The position numbers were made by a program, and so were the translations under genes. Below the pieces are notes generated by a model. It did no database searches. It had not been told where the DNA came from and worked only from the letters and a program-made list of their open reading frames with translations. From Paraburkholderia agricolaris (GTDB lineage Bacteria > Pseudomonadota > Gammaproteobacteria > Burkholderiales > Burkholderiaceae), in contig NZ_QPER01000002.1 in the NCBI RefSeq assembly GCF_009455635.1, forward strand, positions 372,001 through 436,000: DNA of 64,000 nucleotides. The letters are read 5' to 3'. This document shows, piece after piece, positions 51,028-58,945 of the stretch; the stretch's first letter is position 1, and each line of letters begins with the position of its first letter.

Positions 51028-51053
51028 CCCGACAAGTTCGGGGGCTTTTTTTT
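51025..51053 (+). terminator. intrinsic terminator inside the efflux leader
   Basis: GCCCCCGA (51025-51032), a 5-base loop and TCGGGGGC (51038-51045) form a perfect 8-bp stem followed directly by eight T residues. It lies between the leader peptide and the efflux gene start at 51083, so it would stop most transcripts unless the competing stem forms. Confidence 0.88.
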
Positions 51054-51082
51054 GCCCTGCGCGAAATTGCTTTCGATCGGAA

Positions 51083-52282
51083 ATGCCGATGACTTCAACA
51101 CGACCGCTTCCCACGCTCTCCACGCTGATTCTGCTGTGTGCGCTCTCTGTACTGCCATTGAGCATATTCCTGCCTTCGCTGCCGAACATTGCGATGGATT
51201 TTCACGCCGACTACGCGCTCGTGAGCTTGTCGCTGGCAGGATATGCAACCGTTGCCGCCGTGCTGGAACTGGTCATGGGGCCGCTGTCCGATCGCTTCGG
51301 GCGGCGGCCAATCGTGTTGACCAGCCTGACCGTATTCGTGGTCGGGTCGCTCGGCTGCGCACTGGCGGGCAATATCTGGGCCTTTCTGGCTTTCCGTTTG
51401 CTTCAGGCTCCGATCACCTCCTGTTATCCGGTGTCGATGGCCGCCATCAGGGATATGACCGGGAAGGAGGGGGCCGCAAGCCGGATCGGCTATGCCGCGA
51501 TGGCAGCGGCGCTCGCCCCAATGCTGGGCCCGACGGTCGGCGGCGTTATCGACGAAACCAGTGGCTGGCGAGCAATCTTCTGGGGTCTCGCGCTTGCCGG
51601 CATAGCTTTGTTTGCCGTGTGCTGGTTCCGCCTGGGTGAGACCAACAAGTATCCATCGGACACCATCAGGCAGCAGTTTCGGGCCTATCCCGCGCTTATC
51701 CACGAACGTCGCTTCTGGGCCTACGCGCTGTGCATGGCGTTCTCAACGGGTACGTTCTATGCCTTTCTGGCCGGTGCTCCATTGGCCGCGAAAACGGCGT
51801 TCGATGTACCACCGGCAACGCTAGGTTTGTACATGGGCACCATCACCGCCGGTTTCGTGCTCGGCAGCTTCCTGTCGGGTCGCTACGCCAGCCGCTATCC
51901 GCTCGCTACGACCATCACCGTGGGACGTGTCGTTGCTTGTGCCGGTCCGTTGATCGGCTTGATGCTCTTCTTCGTCGGAGCCAGGCATGCAATAGCACTG
52001 TTCGGCCCTTGCATGCTAGTCGGCGTCGGTAACGGCCTGTCAAATCCGTGCGCCCATGCCGGAGCGCTCTCAGTGCGGCCGGAGCTGGCGGGAAGTGCAT
52101 CCGGGTTGGTCGGCGCGATGACCATTGCCGGCGGCTCCGCCCTTTCCTCGATGACGGGAGCCGTATTGACGGAGGGCAACGCAGCTTACGCGCCGCTTTG
52201 CCTGATGCTGTTCTCCTCCGTGATTGCGATGTTGGCCGCGTCATATGTGCGCATGTTGGACCGGCACGAGGCGTATCGATGA
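51083..52282 (+). CDS. Bcr/CflA-family drug efflux MFS transporter
   Basis: A 399-residue transporter of the Bcr/CflA (DHA1) branch with 12 predicted membrane segments. The opening LILLCALSVLPLSIFLPSLP followed by NIAMDFHADYALVSLSLAGY is typical, motif A is GPLSDRFGRRPIVL, and motif C-like ALAPMLGPTVGGVIDE sits in segment 5. It pumps drugs or amphipathic compounds out with proton antiport; relatives export bicyclomycin, chloramphenicol or sulfonamides. Start is ATG 51083 or ATG 51089. It sits behind the leader peptide and terminator, so its expression is probably raised when translation is disturbed. Substrate unknown. Confidence 0.9.
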   Translation: MPMTSTRPLPTLSTLILLCALSVLPLSIFLPSLPNIAMDFHADYALVSLSLAGYATVAAVLELVMGPLSDRFGRRPIVLTSLTVFVVGSLGCALAGNIWAFLAFRLLQAPITSCYPVSMAAIRDMTGKEGAASRIGYAAMAAALAPMLGPTVGGVIDETSGWRAIFWGLALAGIALFAVCWFRLGETNKYPSDTIRQQFRAYPALIHERRFWAYALCMAFSTGTFYAFLAGAPLAAKTAFDVPPATLGLYMGTITAGFVLGSFLSGRYASRYPLATTITVGRVVACAGPLIGLMLFFVGARHAIALFGPCMLVGVGNGLSNPCAHAGALSVRPELAGSASGLVGAMTIAGGSALSSMTGAVLTEGNAAYAPLCLMLFSSVIAMLAASYVRMLDRHEAYR

Positions 52283-52516
52283 GCGCGCCTCGACACTTCG
52301 CATTTGTGAACCGCCGGCATCATTTTAAGTGGTGTCGAACTCCCGCACGTGATAGCGAAATGGCAGATGAGGGATGACAGTGGCCGGCATAGTTCAGTCG
52401 CCTGGCAGCGCTACCGTTTTTCAGTGGCGATCAACGTCGATATTTTTGACCATTGATCTGCGCGGCGCAATCAGGCGGCAACCGCTAGAATTGCGGCTTT
52501 AGCCCGGAATACGCCA

Positions 52517-53962
52517 ATGTCTTTTGCCTCGCTTGGCCTGATCGATCCCTTGCTGCGTAATTTGCAGGACCTCAATTACCAGACACCTACGCCGGTGCAG
52601 GCCAAGGCGATTCCCGCTGTGCTCAGTGGCAAGGACGTCATGGCTGCGGCACAGACCGGCACTGGCAAGACGGCGGGTTTTGCGCTGCCGCTGTTGCAAC
52701 GGCTGGTGCAACACGGCCCGGCGGTGTCCAGCAACCGCGCGCGTGTTCTGGTGCTGGTGCCCACGCGTGAGCTGGCCGAACAGGTGCTGCAAAGCTTTAT
52801 CGACTACGGCAAAGGCCTCGACTTACGATTTCTGGCCGCCTACGGCGGTGTGAGCATCAACCCGCAAATGATGAAGTTGCGCAAAGGCGTGGATGTGCTC
52901 GTTGCCACGCCGGGCCGTTTGCTGGATCTGAATCGCCAGAATGCAGTGCAGTTCGACCAGGTACAAACGCTGGTGCTGGACGAGGCCGACCGCATGCTGG
53001 ATCTGGGCTTTTCGCGCGAACTCAACGCCGTCTTTGCCGCGTTGCCCGCTCAGCGCCAGACCCTGCTGTTCTCTGCCACGTTTACCGATGACATCCGCGC
53101 GATGGCGGAGAGCATTCTGCGCGGCCCGGTGAATATCAGCGTCAGCCCGCCCAATGCCACGGCCAGCAAGATCAAGCAGTGGGTGATACCGGTGGATAAA
53201 AAGAACAAGCCTGACCTCTTCATGCACCTGGTGGCTGAGAACAACTGGGAGCAGGCGCTGGTGTTCGTCAAAACTCGCAATGGCGTGGATTATCTGGCGG
53301 CCATGCTGGATGAAGCGGGCTATTCGGTCGACACCATCCACGGCGACAAGCCGCAACCCGCACGATTGCGTGCGCTGGAACGCTTCAAGACGGGCGAAGT
53401 CAGTATGCTGGTAGCCACCGATGTGGCTGCGCGCGGGCTGGATATCGACGACCTGCCGCTGGTGATCAACGTTGATCTGCCGATCGTGGCGCAAGACTAT
53501 GTGCACCGTATTGGCCGTACCGGCCGTGCGGGTGCGAGCGGCGTGGCAGTATCCCTTGTGTGTGCCGATGAAGCGCCGCAACTGGCCGCGATTGAAGCGC
53601 TGATCCGGCAAACGCTGCGCCGTGAAGAAGAGCCGGGTTTTGAAGCCGAACACCGCGTGCCGCAAACTAGCGCGACGGGCGAGATCATCAAGAAACCTAA
53701 AAAACCCAAGAAGCCGAAAGTGCCACAAGCTGCGCCGGGCGCCGTGCAAGTGCCCGGCAAAAAACCGCGCCCGCAAAGTAGCGAAAACAAACGCAAGCCT
53801 GCGGCGCAGCGTGCTGTGGCCGCGGGTAAAGGCACAAGCTTGTCCAGCGGTAGCCCATTCAGCGTGCAAAAACCACGCGGCAAACCCGCCAGCAAGCCGG
53901 CTGCGGGTTCACGTAAGCCGGCTGGCAAACCCGCTGGTGGCCGCGGCAAACGCCAACCCTGA
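52517..53962 (+). CDS. rhlE: ATP-dependent RNA helicase RhlE
   Basis: A 481-residue DEAD-box helicase. Motifs in order: Q motif YQTPTPVQAKAIP (21-33), Walker A AQTGTGKT (45-52), Ia PTRELAEQ, II LDEADRML, III SAT, and in the second RecA domain TDVAARGLDI and HRIGRTGRAG. From about residue 380 a long Lys/Pro/Arg/Ser-rich tail (KKPKKPKKPKVPQ and later GKPASKPAAG) is typical of RhlE and helps bind RNA. It unwinds RNA during ribosome maturation and mRNA decay in the cytoplasm. It stands alone and converges on the LysR gene. Confidence 0.93.
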   Translation: MSFASLGLIDPLLRNLQDLNYQTPTPVQAKAIPAVLSGKDVMAAAQTGTGKTAGFALPLLQRLVQHGPAVSSNRARVLVLVPTRELAEQVLQSFIDYGKGLDLRFLAAYGGVSINPQMMKLRKGVDVLVATPGRLLDLNRQNAVQFDQVQTLVLDEADRMLDLGFSRELNAVFAALPAQRQTLLFSATFTDDIRAMAESILRGPVNISVSPPNATASKIKQWVIPVDKKNKPDLFMHLVAENNWEQALVFVKTRNGVDYLAAMLDEAGYSVDTIHGDKPQPARLRALERFKTGEVSMLVATDVAARGLDIDDLPLVINVDLPIVAQDYVHRIGRTGRAGASGVAVSLVCADEAPQLAAIEALIRQTLRREEEPGFEAEHRVPQTSATGEIIKKPKKPKKPKVPQAAPGAVQVPGKKPRPQSSENKRKPAAQRAVAAGKGTSLSSGSPFSVQKPRGKPASKPAAGSRKPAGKPAGGRGKRQP

Positions 53963-53999
53963 TCCGTGGGGACGAGTAGTCTCCCTACGTAGAAAAGAC

Positions 54000-54875
54000 T
54001 CAGCCCGCTTTCAGTGCGGCGCGCACAAACGAGACGAACCGCGATGTAACGGGATTCTTCCTCGCATCCGCCCACACAAGCCCGACACGCCACTTCGCGC
54101 ATTTTCCGCGCAGCGGCAGGACGGTAGCATCCCGAAGCAGATGTTGCGCACCCGAGGGAACGAACGCGACGCCGACGCCGGCAGCAACCGATGCCAGGAC
54201 GGACTGCACATCGTCGGCCTGCTGAGTCACGTTCGGTACAAAACCCTGTTCGCGACACCAGCCGTCGACCTGTGCGGCGAGCCCAGGCCCGCGCGCACGC
54301 CGCAGGGCCAGAAAACCCATTTCATTCAGCTTGTCAAAATCGGAAGGAAGACGCACGCGCTCAAGGGATGGAGGTAACGCCAGCGCCAGGGTCTCATCGA
54401 TCACACGAAGAGACGAGAGGCCCTCGACCGAGGGTGCGCGCATAAAGCCCACATCCAGTTTTCCCGCCAGAAGGCGGCGGGTTTGCTCGGCGGACGACAG
54501 GTCGCTCAACGCGATGGCAATGCCCGGATACTGCTGACGGAAGTCGGCAATGATTCGCGGTGCGATCATCAGCACTGACAGACAAATGCCGATCCGCAAA
54601 TGCCCACGCTTGCCACTGCCTGCCTCTCGCGCACGCGCGAGAATCTCATCCGCGTCGTAGACGAGCGCTTGCGCATCGGGCAGGAAAATTTCGCCGAACC
54701 GCGTCAGTTCCGCGCCATGCCGCCCCCGTTCAAACAGCTTCGCGCCCAGGCTCGCCTCCAGCGCGCCAACCTGTTTGCTCAACGCCGGCTGGCTCAAGTG
54801 AAGCGCCTGCGCCGCGCGTCCGAAATGACGCAGCTCGACGACCGACAAAAACGTTCTCAGCAGTTTCAGTTCCAT
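54000..54875 (-). CDS. LysR-family regulator
   Basis: A 291-residue LysR regulator close in style to the CatR/BenM branch: MELKLLRTFLSVVELRHFGR, AAQALHLSQPALSKQVGALE and LFERGRHGAELT at the DNA-binding end, then an effector domain with HLRIGICLSVLMIAPRIIAD. The CatR/BenM branch senses aromatic-degradation intermediates, but no such operon is adjacent. The divergent side (54876-55393) has no recognisable gene, so its original target may have been lost. Effector and target unknown. Confidence 0.87.
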   Translation of the reverse strand: MELKLLRTFLSVVELRHFGRAAQALHLSQPALSKQVGALEASLGAKLFERGRHGAELTRFGEIFLPDAQALVYDADEILARAREAGSGKRGHLRIGICLSVLMIAPRIIADFRQQYPGIAIALSDLSSAEQTRRLLAGKLDVGFMRAPSVEGLSSLRVIDETLALALPPSLERVRLPSDFDKLNEMGFLALRRARGPGLAAQVDGWCREQGFVPNVTQQADDVQSVLASVAAGVGVAFVPSGAQHLLRDATVLPLRGKCAKWRVGLVWADARKNPVTSRFVSFVRAALKAG

Positions 54876-55393
54876 TCTGCGTAGTTATCGTTTCGATCAA
54901 ATCATTCATTTTACTAATCGATGGGCGAGCTGTTCAATACGGATATGTCTCTCAACACGGGATTGTCCATGGCCTCACCAAATCCTAAGCGTCGCGCAAA
55001 CCGCACGGACCGTGCAGATGTGCCGGTTGACGACGCCGCCGGCAATCCTGAGCCTGCGCAGGCGCGGTTAGTGGATCGGGAGCGCCGCCCCCGGTTCGCT
55101 GACGTCTTCCCGGCAGACGATGGCCGGATGCAAGGGGGTTCGATCGCCGTGAGCTTTGCCGTTGTCTCTCGCCGGCGATGGCCGCGCTGAACCAGACCGT
55201 TCTGCGGACCGTTATCAATTTCAGCGGGGCGGGGATGCCACACGGATTCGCTAGCCGAGCTTACTTTCGACCAGGCGACGACAGGATTTCCGTGTATGCC
55301 ATAACAAAATGGCCGACCGCATCAGGAGGCGATCGGCCAACAGCAGAGCGTCGCGCCGATTGCGCGAATGACTGCCGGGCGCTGCGGAGCAGG
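54876..55393. other. intergenic region, no supported gene
   Basis: An 89-codon frame at 54921-55190 starts beside a weak ribosome site, but its residues are Arg/Pro/Asp-rich with no domain. I do not accept it. Nothing else is seen. Confidence 0.4.
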
Positions 55394-55777
55394 TCAATTA
55401 TGCCAATTGGTCATAACGCCATTTTTGAACCAGAAATACAAACGATCGCTATAACCTTGCTTATCGTGAACATCCGCCAAAGACGCGGCTTGGTTTGCCG
55501 TTGACATCCCGGGAATCATGCCGCTCACGGCAGATATCACATTGCTTCCCGACCGATTCTTGCGATATAACCAGGTATCGAAACCCTTGGCGTCAGTTGT
55601 CTTGTTATCCGGATCCCCGTATAGGCTGAGGATATCTTGCTGCGTTGTCTTACCGACCACTACGTGTTGCTTGATCCAGTCTGGATCGAATTTCTCATTG
55701 CCAACGCCCACCGTTTGCCCCAGGCTCTGACAAGCAGCTAAAAATATCACCAGGACAATCGAGAATATTTTTTTCAT
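55394..55777 (-). CDS. BamE/SmpA-like lipoprotein
   Basis: A 127-residue lipoprotein: MKKIFSIVLVIFL then the lipobox AAC, giving Cys16 as lipid anchor. The mature part has the SmpA/OmlA pattern: IKQHVVVGKTTQQDILSLYG, DPDNKTTDAKGFDTWLYRKN and a closing YFWFKNGVMTNW. Relatives are small outer-membrane lipoproteins that help envelope assembly; this one is not the housekeeping BamE, which is normally elsewhere and differs. Two palindromes lie upstream (55804 and 56017), the second shared with the TetR region at 62424. Confidence 0.82.
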   Translation of the reverse strand: MKKIFSIVLVIFLAACQSLGQTVGVGNEKFDPDWIKQHVVVGKTTQQDILSLYGDPDNKTTDAKGFDTWLYRKNRSGSNVISAVSGMIPGMSTANQAASLADVHDKQGYSDRLYFWFKNGVMTNWHN

Positions 55778-55803
55778 CGTCGTTTCCGTCTGGTTTATTT
55801 ATG

Positions 55804-55820
55804 TCAAACGATCGGTTTGA
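55804..55820. promoter_or_regulatory. palindromic operator upstream of BamE-like lipoprotein gene
   Basis: TCAAAC-GATCG-GTTTGA is a perfect 6+5+6 inverted repeat starting 27 bp before the gene start. The right half GGTTTGATTGAA occurs again at 55986-55997. TetR-type repressors commonly use sites of this size. The binding protein is unknown. Confidence 0.5.
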
Positions 55821-56016
55821 TTGAAGTTTTGGCTAATTGCGGACTTGCCGCGGGAAAAGCAGGGGCGCCACGATAAACGTGGCCATACGGGCCACCCTGA
55901 ATGGAGTAGCCATAGTCTCGTCGCACTCAGAATTAACAAATAGGAGTGTGACGGATTGGGGTGCAATACCAGTATAAAATCTATTGGTTTGATTGAATTT
56001 CCATTTTTTCACATGA

Positions 56017-56045
56017 TATAGATCGTTCTACTCTGAAGTCAATGA
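56017..56045. promoter_or_regulatory. copy of the TetR-region element (copy 1)
   Basis: TATAGATCGTTCTAC (56017-56031) is identical to 62424-62438, and the next 14 bases differ at only three positions, keeping GTCAATGAA. Within it TAGA...TCTA is an imperfect palindrome. It lies 240 bp upstream of the BamE-like gene. The rest of 55821-56500 shows no gene. Confidence 0.6.
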
Positions 56046-56500
56046 AATTTCGCGTGAGCCACGAAGCAGAAAAGTGCGTCACCGGACCGACATCTGGAAA
56101 GCGGCACACGTGGGTGCTCGCGTTAATTCGCTTCAGGTAAAAGAGAAGCCGCCGTGGGGTTCGGGCCGCCGAATTACAGCGACTGACGACACGTTTCAGC
56201 GACTGTAAAAAGCTAATGCGACTCGCGTGGCCTGCCCTAGGACACCAGATGGCCGAATTCGCCCTCAAGGATGAAAGGCCGTATTGCCGTCTTCGCGACG
56301 AGGCTGCTCCGATGGGGGCGAAGCTGTGCCCGGATTGAGTAAGAACTTAGGAAAACATTCGACAGACGAGGGACAAAAACGCACTGCCAGCGCCGGGCGT
56401 AGATCCAGTGGCGCGCCGATAACATTAACGTGACGCTGGTTCGCGTCCGGATACGGAATGGAAGTCGAAACCGAACTGCATCAATTCGCCAAGGCTCAAC

Positions 56501-56600
56501 TCATTCGACGTTTCCCGCAAACCTCTCAGCCAATCGCTGCCGCTCGAACGCTTCGACAACGAAGTCGACAAACACCCGCACAAAACCGTCCCCGCGGTGG
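56501..56600 (-). pseudogene. LysR C-terminal fragment
   Basis: The minus strand reads VRVFVDFVVEAFERQRLAER followed by FAGNVE and a stop at 56501-56503. That is the familiar last helix of many LysR proteins. No further LysR sequence precedes it, because the CoA lyase gene ends at 56606. It is a small relic left by a deletion. Confidence 0.65.
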
Positions 56601-56605
56601 CCTGC

Positions 56606-57562
56606 TCAGCCCCGTTCCGCCATCGCAAGGATGCGCTGCGCCATCCGCACGTTAGCGAAATCGACCAGCTTGCCATCGAGCGAAATGGCTGCGAGGCCCG
56701 CGGCTTGCGCTGCTTCGAGCGCTTCTACGGTTCGGCGGGCGGCGCGCACTTCATCGTCGGTCGGTGAGAAGGCCGAACGGGTCGGCTCGATCTGCCCGGG
56801 ATGGATGACCTGCTTGCCGTCGTAACCCATCGCCGCGGCTTTCAGCGCCCAGGCTCGCGTCAGGACGAGATCGCGAAACGCGCCACATGGACCATCTATC
56901 GCACGCAGTCCAAAAGCGCGTGCGGCGACCAGAATCCGCATCATCGGGTACGTCCAGAGGTCGAGGGGCGTGGCGCTGTAGTGCCCCGCTTCATCCTTGA
57001 GCGTCACGGCATAACCGGCATGTGTGCCGCCGATCTCGACGTTGCGCGCGCCAATGGACGCCGAAAAATCGCCGACACCGAAATGCAAGGCGGTGAGCCG
57101 GCTACTCGCCCCGGCAATGCTATCGACATTCATCACGCCGCGGGCCGTCTCGATCAACGCCTCGATTTCGAGCGGCGCGAACGACCCAGGCCGAGCGCTC
57201 AGCAACTGCTCCACCTGTGCAATGACGTCCGCCGATTCCACCTTCGGAACGAGAATCGAATCGAGCCGGCGAGCTTCGGCGGTCAAGGTCCGGACCTCGT
57301 GCGCGTCGATGCCCCGTTCGTTCGCATTGATCCTGACGCTGACAGTCTTGTCGCCCCAGTCGAGTTCGGCGAGTGCCTGCACGGCCGTTTTGAGCGCCTC
57401 GTCTTTTTTGTCGACAGGGACGGCATCCTCAAGGTCGATGAACACTGCATCGGCCGAGCAAGCCGCCGCCGATTGCAGCATGTTGAAGCGATGCCCAGGC
57501 ACCGCGAGCACGGTGCGCGTCGTACGTGGGCGCCGCTGCGGATTCGATTCGTGTTGACTCAT
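56606..57562 (-). CDS. HpcH/HpaI-CitE-type CoA-ester lyase
   Basis: A 318-residue CitE-like lyase. These TIM-barrel enzymes cleave 3-hydroxyacyl-CoA thioesters such as citramalyl-CoA, malyl-CoA or methylmalyl-CoA. Landmarks are TVLAVPGHRFNMLQSAAACS, FIDLEDAVPVDKKDEA, RINANERG, the Mg-binding Glu in EALIETARGVMNV and Asp in GVGDFSASIG, then GKQVIHPGQIEP. Its start overlaps the stop of the CoA-transferase gene by 4 bases, so the two are coupled: the transferase loads CoA and this enzyme splits the product. Likely products are acetyl-CoA plus pyruvate or glyoxylate. Confidence 0.9.
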   Translation of the reverse strand: MSQHESNPQRRPRTTRTVLAVPGHRFNMLQSAAACSADAVFIDLEDAVPVDKKDEALKTAVQALAELDWGDKTVSVRINANERGIDAHEVRTLTAEARRLDSILVPKVESADVIAQVEQLLSARPGSFAPLEIEALIETARGVMNVDSIAGASSRLTALHFGVGDFSASIGARNVEIGGTHAGYAVTLKDEAGHYSATPLDLWTYPMMRILVAARAFGLRAIDGPCGAFRDLVLTRAWALKAAAMGYDGKQVIHPGQIEPTRSAFSPTDDEVRAARRTVEALEAAQAAGLAAISLDGKLVDFANVRMAQRILAMAERG

Positions 57563-58734
57563 GCGCCGCTCCGTTGCGAGTGTGTATCCGCTGCGATTTC
57601 CGCGAGAATGGCGTCGGTATGCTGGCCGACTGCCGGTACCGGACCCATGACCGGTTCGATCCCCGGGATCGTCACCGGCGGAAGGAACATATCGTGGGGA
57701 CCGCTCTCGGTTTCAACACTACGGTAGCGATTGCGCTCGCGTAGTTGTGGATGATCGAGGAGTGCTTCGACGTCGTTCATCATGCCGTTCGCAATCGACG
57801 CGCGATCGAGCCGTTCCAGTACCTGCGCGCTGCTCCACGCGGCGAAGCGCTCCTCGATGGTCCGTTCCAACGCCTCGCGATTTGCAACCCGTAGTGAGTT
57901 CGAAGCATAGCGCGGCTCGACCGCGATGGCCGCGTCGTCGAGTACGACCGTGCAGAAGCTGAGCCATTCGCGTTCGTTCTGGATACCGAAGAAAACCGTC
58001 TTGCCGTCGCCCGTCGCGAATGGACCGTACGGAGCGATGGTTGCGTGCCGGGCGCCACTGCGCGGCACTGGCTCGCCGAGGCCGCGCGTGTAGTACGCGG
58101 GATAGCTCATCCATTCGGTCAGCGCATCGAACAGCGAGACCTCGAACGCCATGCCTTTGCCGGTACGCGAGCGTTGATGCAGGCCCATCAGGATGCCGTT
58201 CAGCGCGTACATGCCAGTCGCGATGTCGGCAATCGCGAGACCGCTTTTCGACGGTGTCTCGGGTGTGCCGTTGATGGACAGGAAACCGGTTTCGCACTGC
58301 ACCAGCAGGTCGTAGGCCTTCTTGTTGCTGTAGGGGCCGTTGGAGCCGTACCCGGAAATGTCGCAGGCGATCAGTTGCGGGAAGCGCGCGACCAGGGACT
58401 TTGCGTCAAGCCCCTGGCGCTGCGCCGCGCCGGGCGCCAGATTCTGGATAAAGACGTCGGCACGGGCGAGCAGTGCTTCGAGCGTTTCCTGCCCGGGCCC
58501 GGTCTTGATGTCGAGCGCGAGACTTTCCTTCGAGCGATTGGTCCAGACGAACTGGCTCGACAGGCCATCCATCGCGGTATCGTAGTTGCGGGCGAAGTCG
58601 CCGACCTCCGGGCGCTCGATCTTGATGACGCGCGCGCCCCAATCGGCCAGATGCCGGCTTGCCAGCGGCGCGGCAATCGCCTGCTCGATCGAGACGACCG
58701 TGATGTCGTTGAGTGGATGGTTCATCTTCTGCAT
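57559..58734 (-). CDS. family III CoA-transferase (CaiB/BaiF type)
   Basis: A 391-residue class III CoA-transferase, which moves CoA from succinyl-CoA or another donor to a carboxylic acid. The opening NDITVVSIEQAIAAPLASRH, then WGARVIKIERPEVGDFAR and IACDISGYGSNGPYSNKKAY fit the family; Asp142 in AYDLLVQ aligns with the catalytic Asp. Length is normal. It lies 211 bp downstream of the permease, the gap being filled by a 12-bp tandem repeat, and overlaps the CitE-type gene by 4 bp. With the lyase it makes a two-step path for a hydroxy-dicarboxylate such as citramalate or malate. Confidence 0.9.
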   Translation of the reverse strand: MQKMNHPLNDITVVSIEQAIAAPLASRHLADWGARVIKIERPEVGDFARNYDTAMDGLSSQFVWTNRSKESLALDIKTGPGQETLEALLARADVFIQNLAPGAAQRQGLDAKSLVARFPQLIACDISGYGSNGPYSNKKAYDLLVQCETGFLSINGTPETPSKSGLAIADIATGMYALNGILMGLHQRSRTGKGMAFEVSLFDALTEWMSYPAYYTRGLGEPVPRSGARHATIAPYGPFATGDGKTVFFGIQNEREWLSFCTVVLDDAAIAVEPRYASNSLRVANREALERTIEERFAAWSSAQVLERLDRASIANGMMNDVEALLDHPQLRERNRYRSVETESGPHDMFLPPVTIPGIEPVMGPVPAVGQHTDAILAEIAADTHSQRSGA

Positions 58735-58786
58735 ATCCTCACTATTTCAATGCGTAAAACAGGTGCTCAGGCTTTTCTTGCTACAC

Positions 58787-58918
58787 GGCACCACACACGG
58801 CACCACACACGGCACCACACACGGCACCACACACGGCACCACACACGGCACCACACACGGCACCACACACGGCACCACACACGGCACCACACACGGCACC
58901 ACACACGGCATGACACAC
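58787..58918. repeat. 12-bp tandem repeat, ten perfect units plus one variant
   Basis: GGCACCACACAC is repeated head to tail ten times without error from 58787 to 58906. An eleventh copy, GGCATGACACAC, follows at 58907-58918. It lies between the end of the permease gene and the start of the CoA-transferase gene. Perfect copies suggest recent expansion by slippage. The minus-strand mRNA would carry GUGUGUGGUGCC units. Confidence 0.95.
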
Positions 58919-58945
58919 GCTACGGCACCGCGGTGGCCGGCCCGA

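Noticed and set aside
54921-55190. 89-codon frame divergent from the LysR gene
   Set aside because: Arg/Pro/Asp-rich with no domain, and the apparent ribosome site is weak; more likely non-coding.
58787-58918. Tandem repeat considered as a CRISPR array
   Set aside because: Units are directly adjacent with no spacers and no cas genes nearby.
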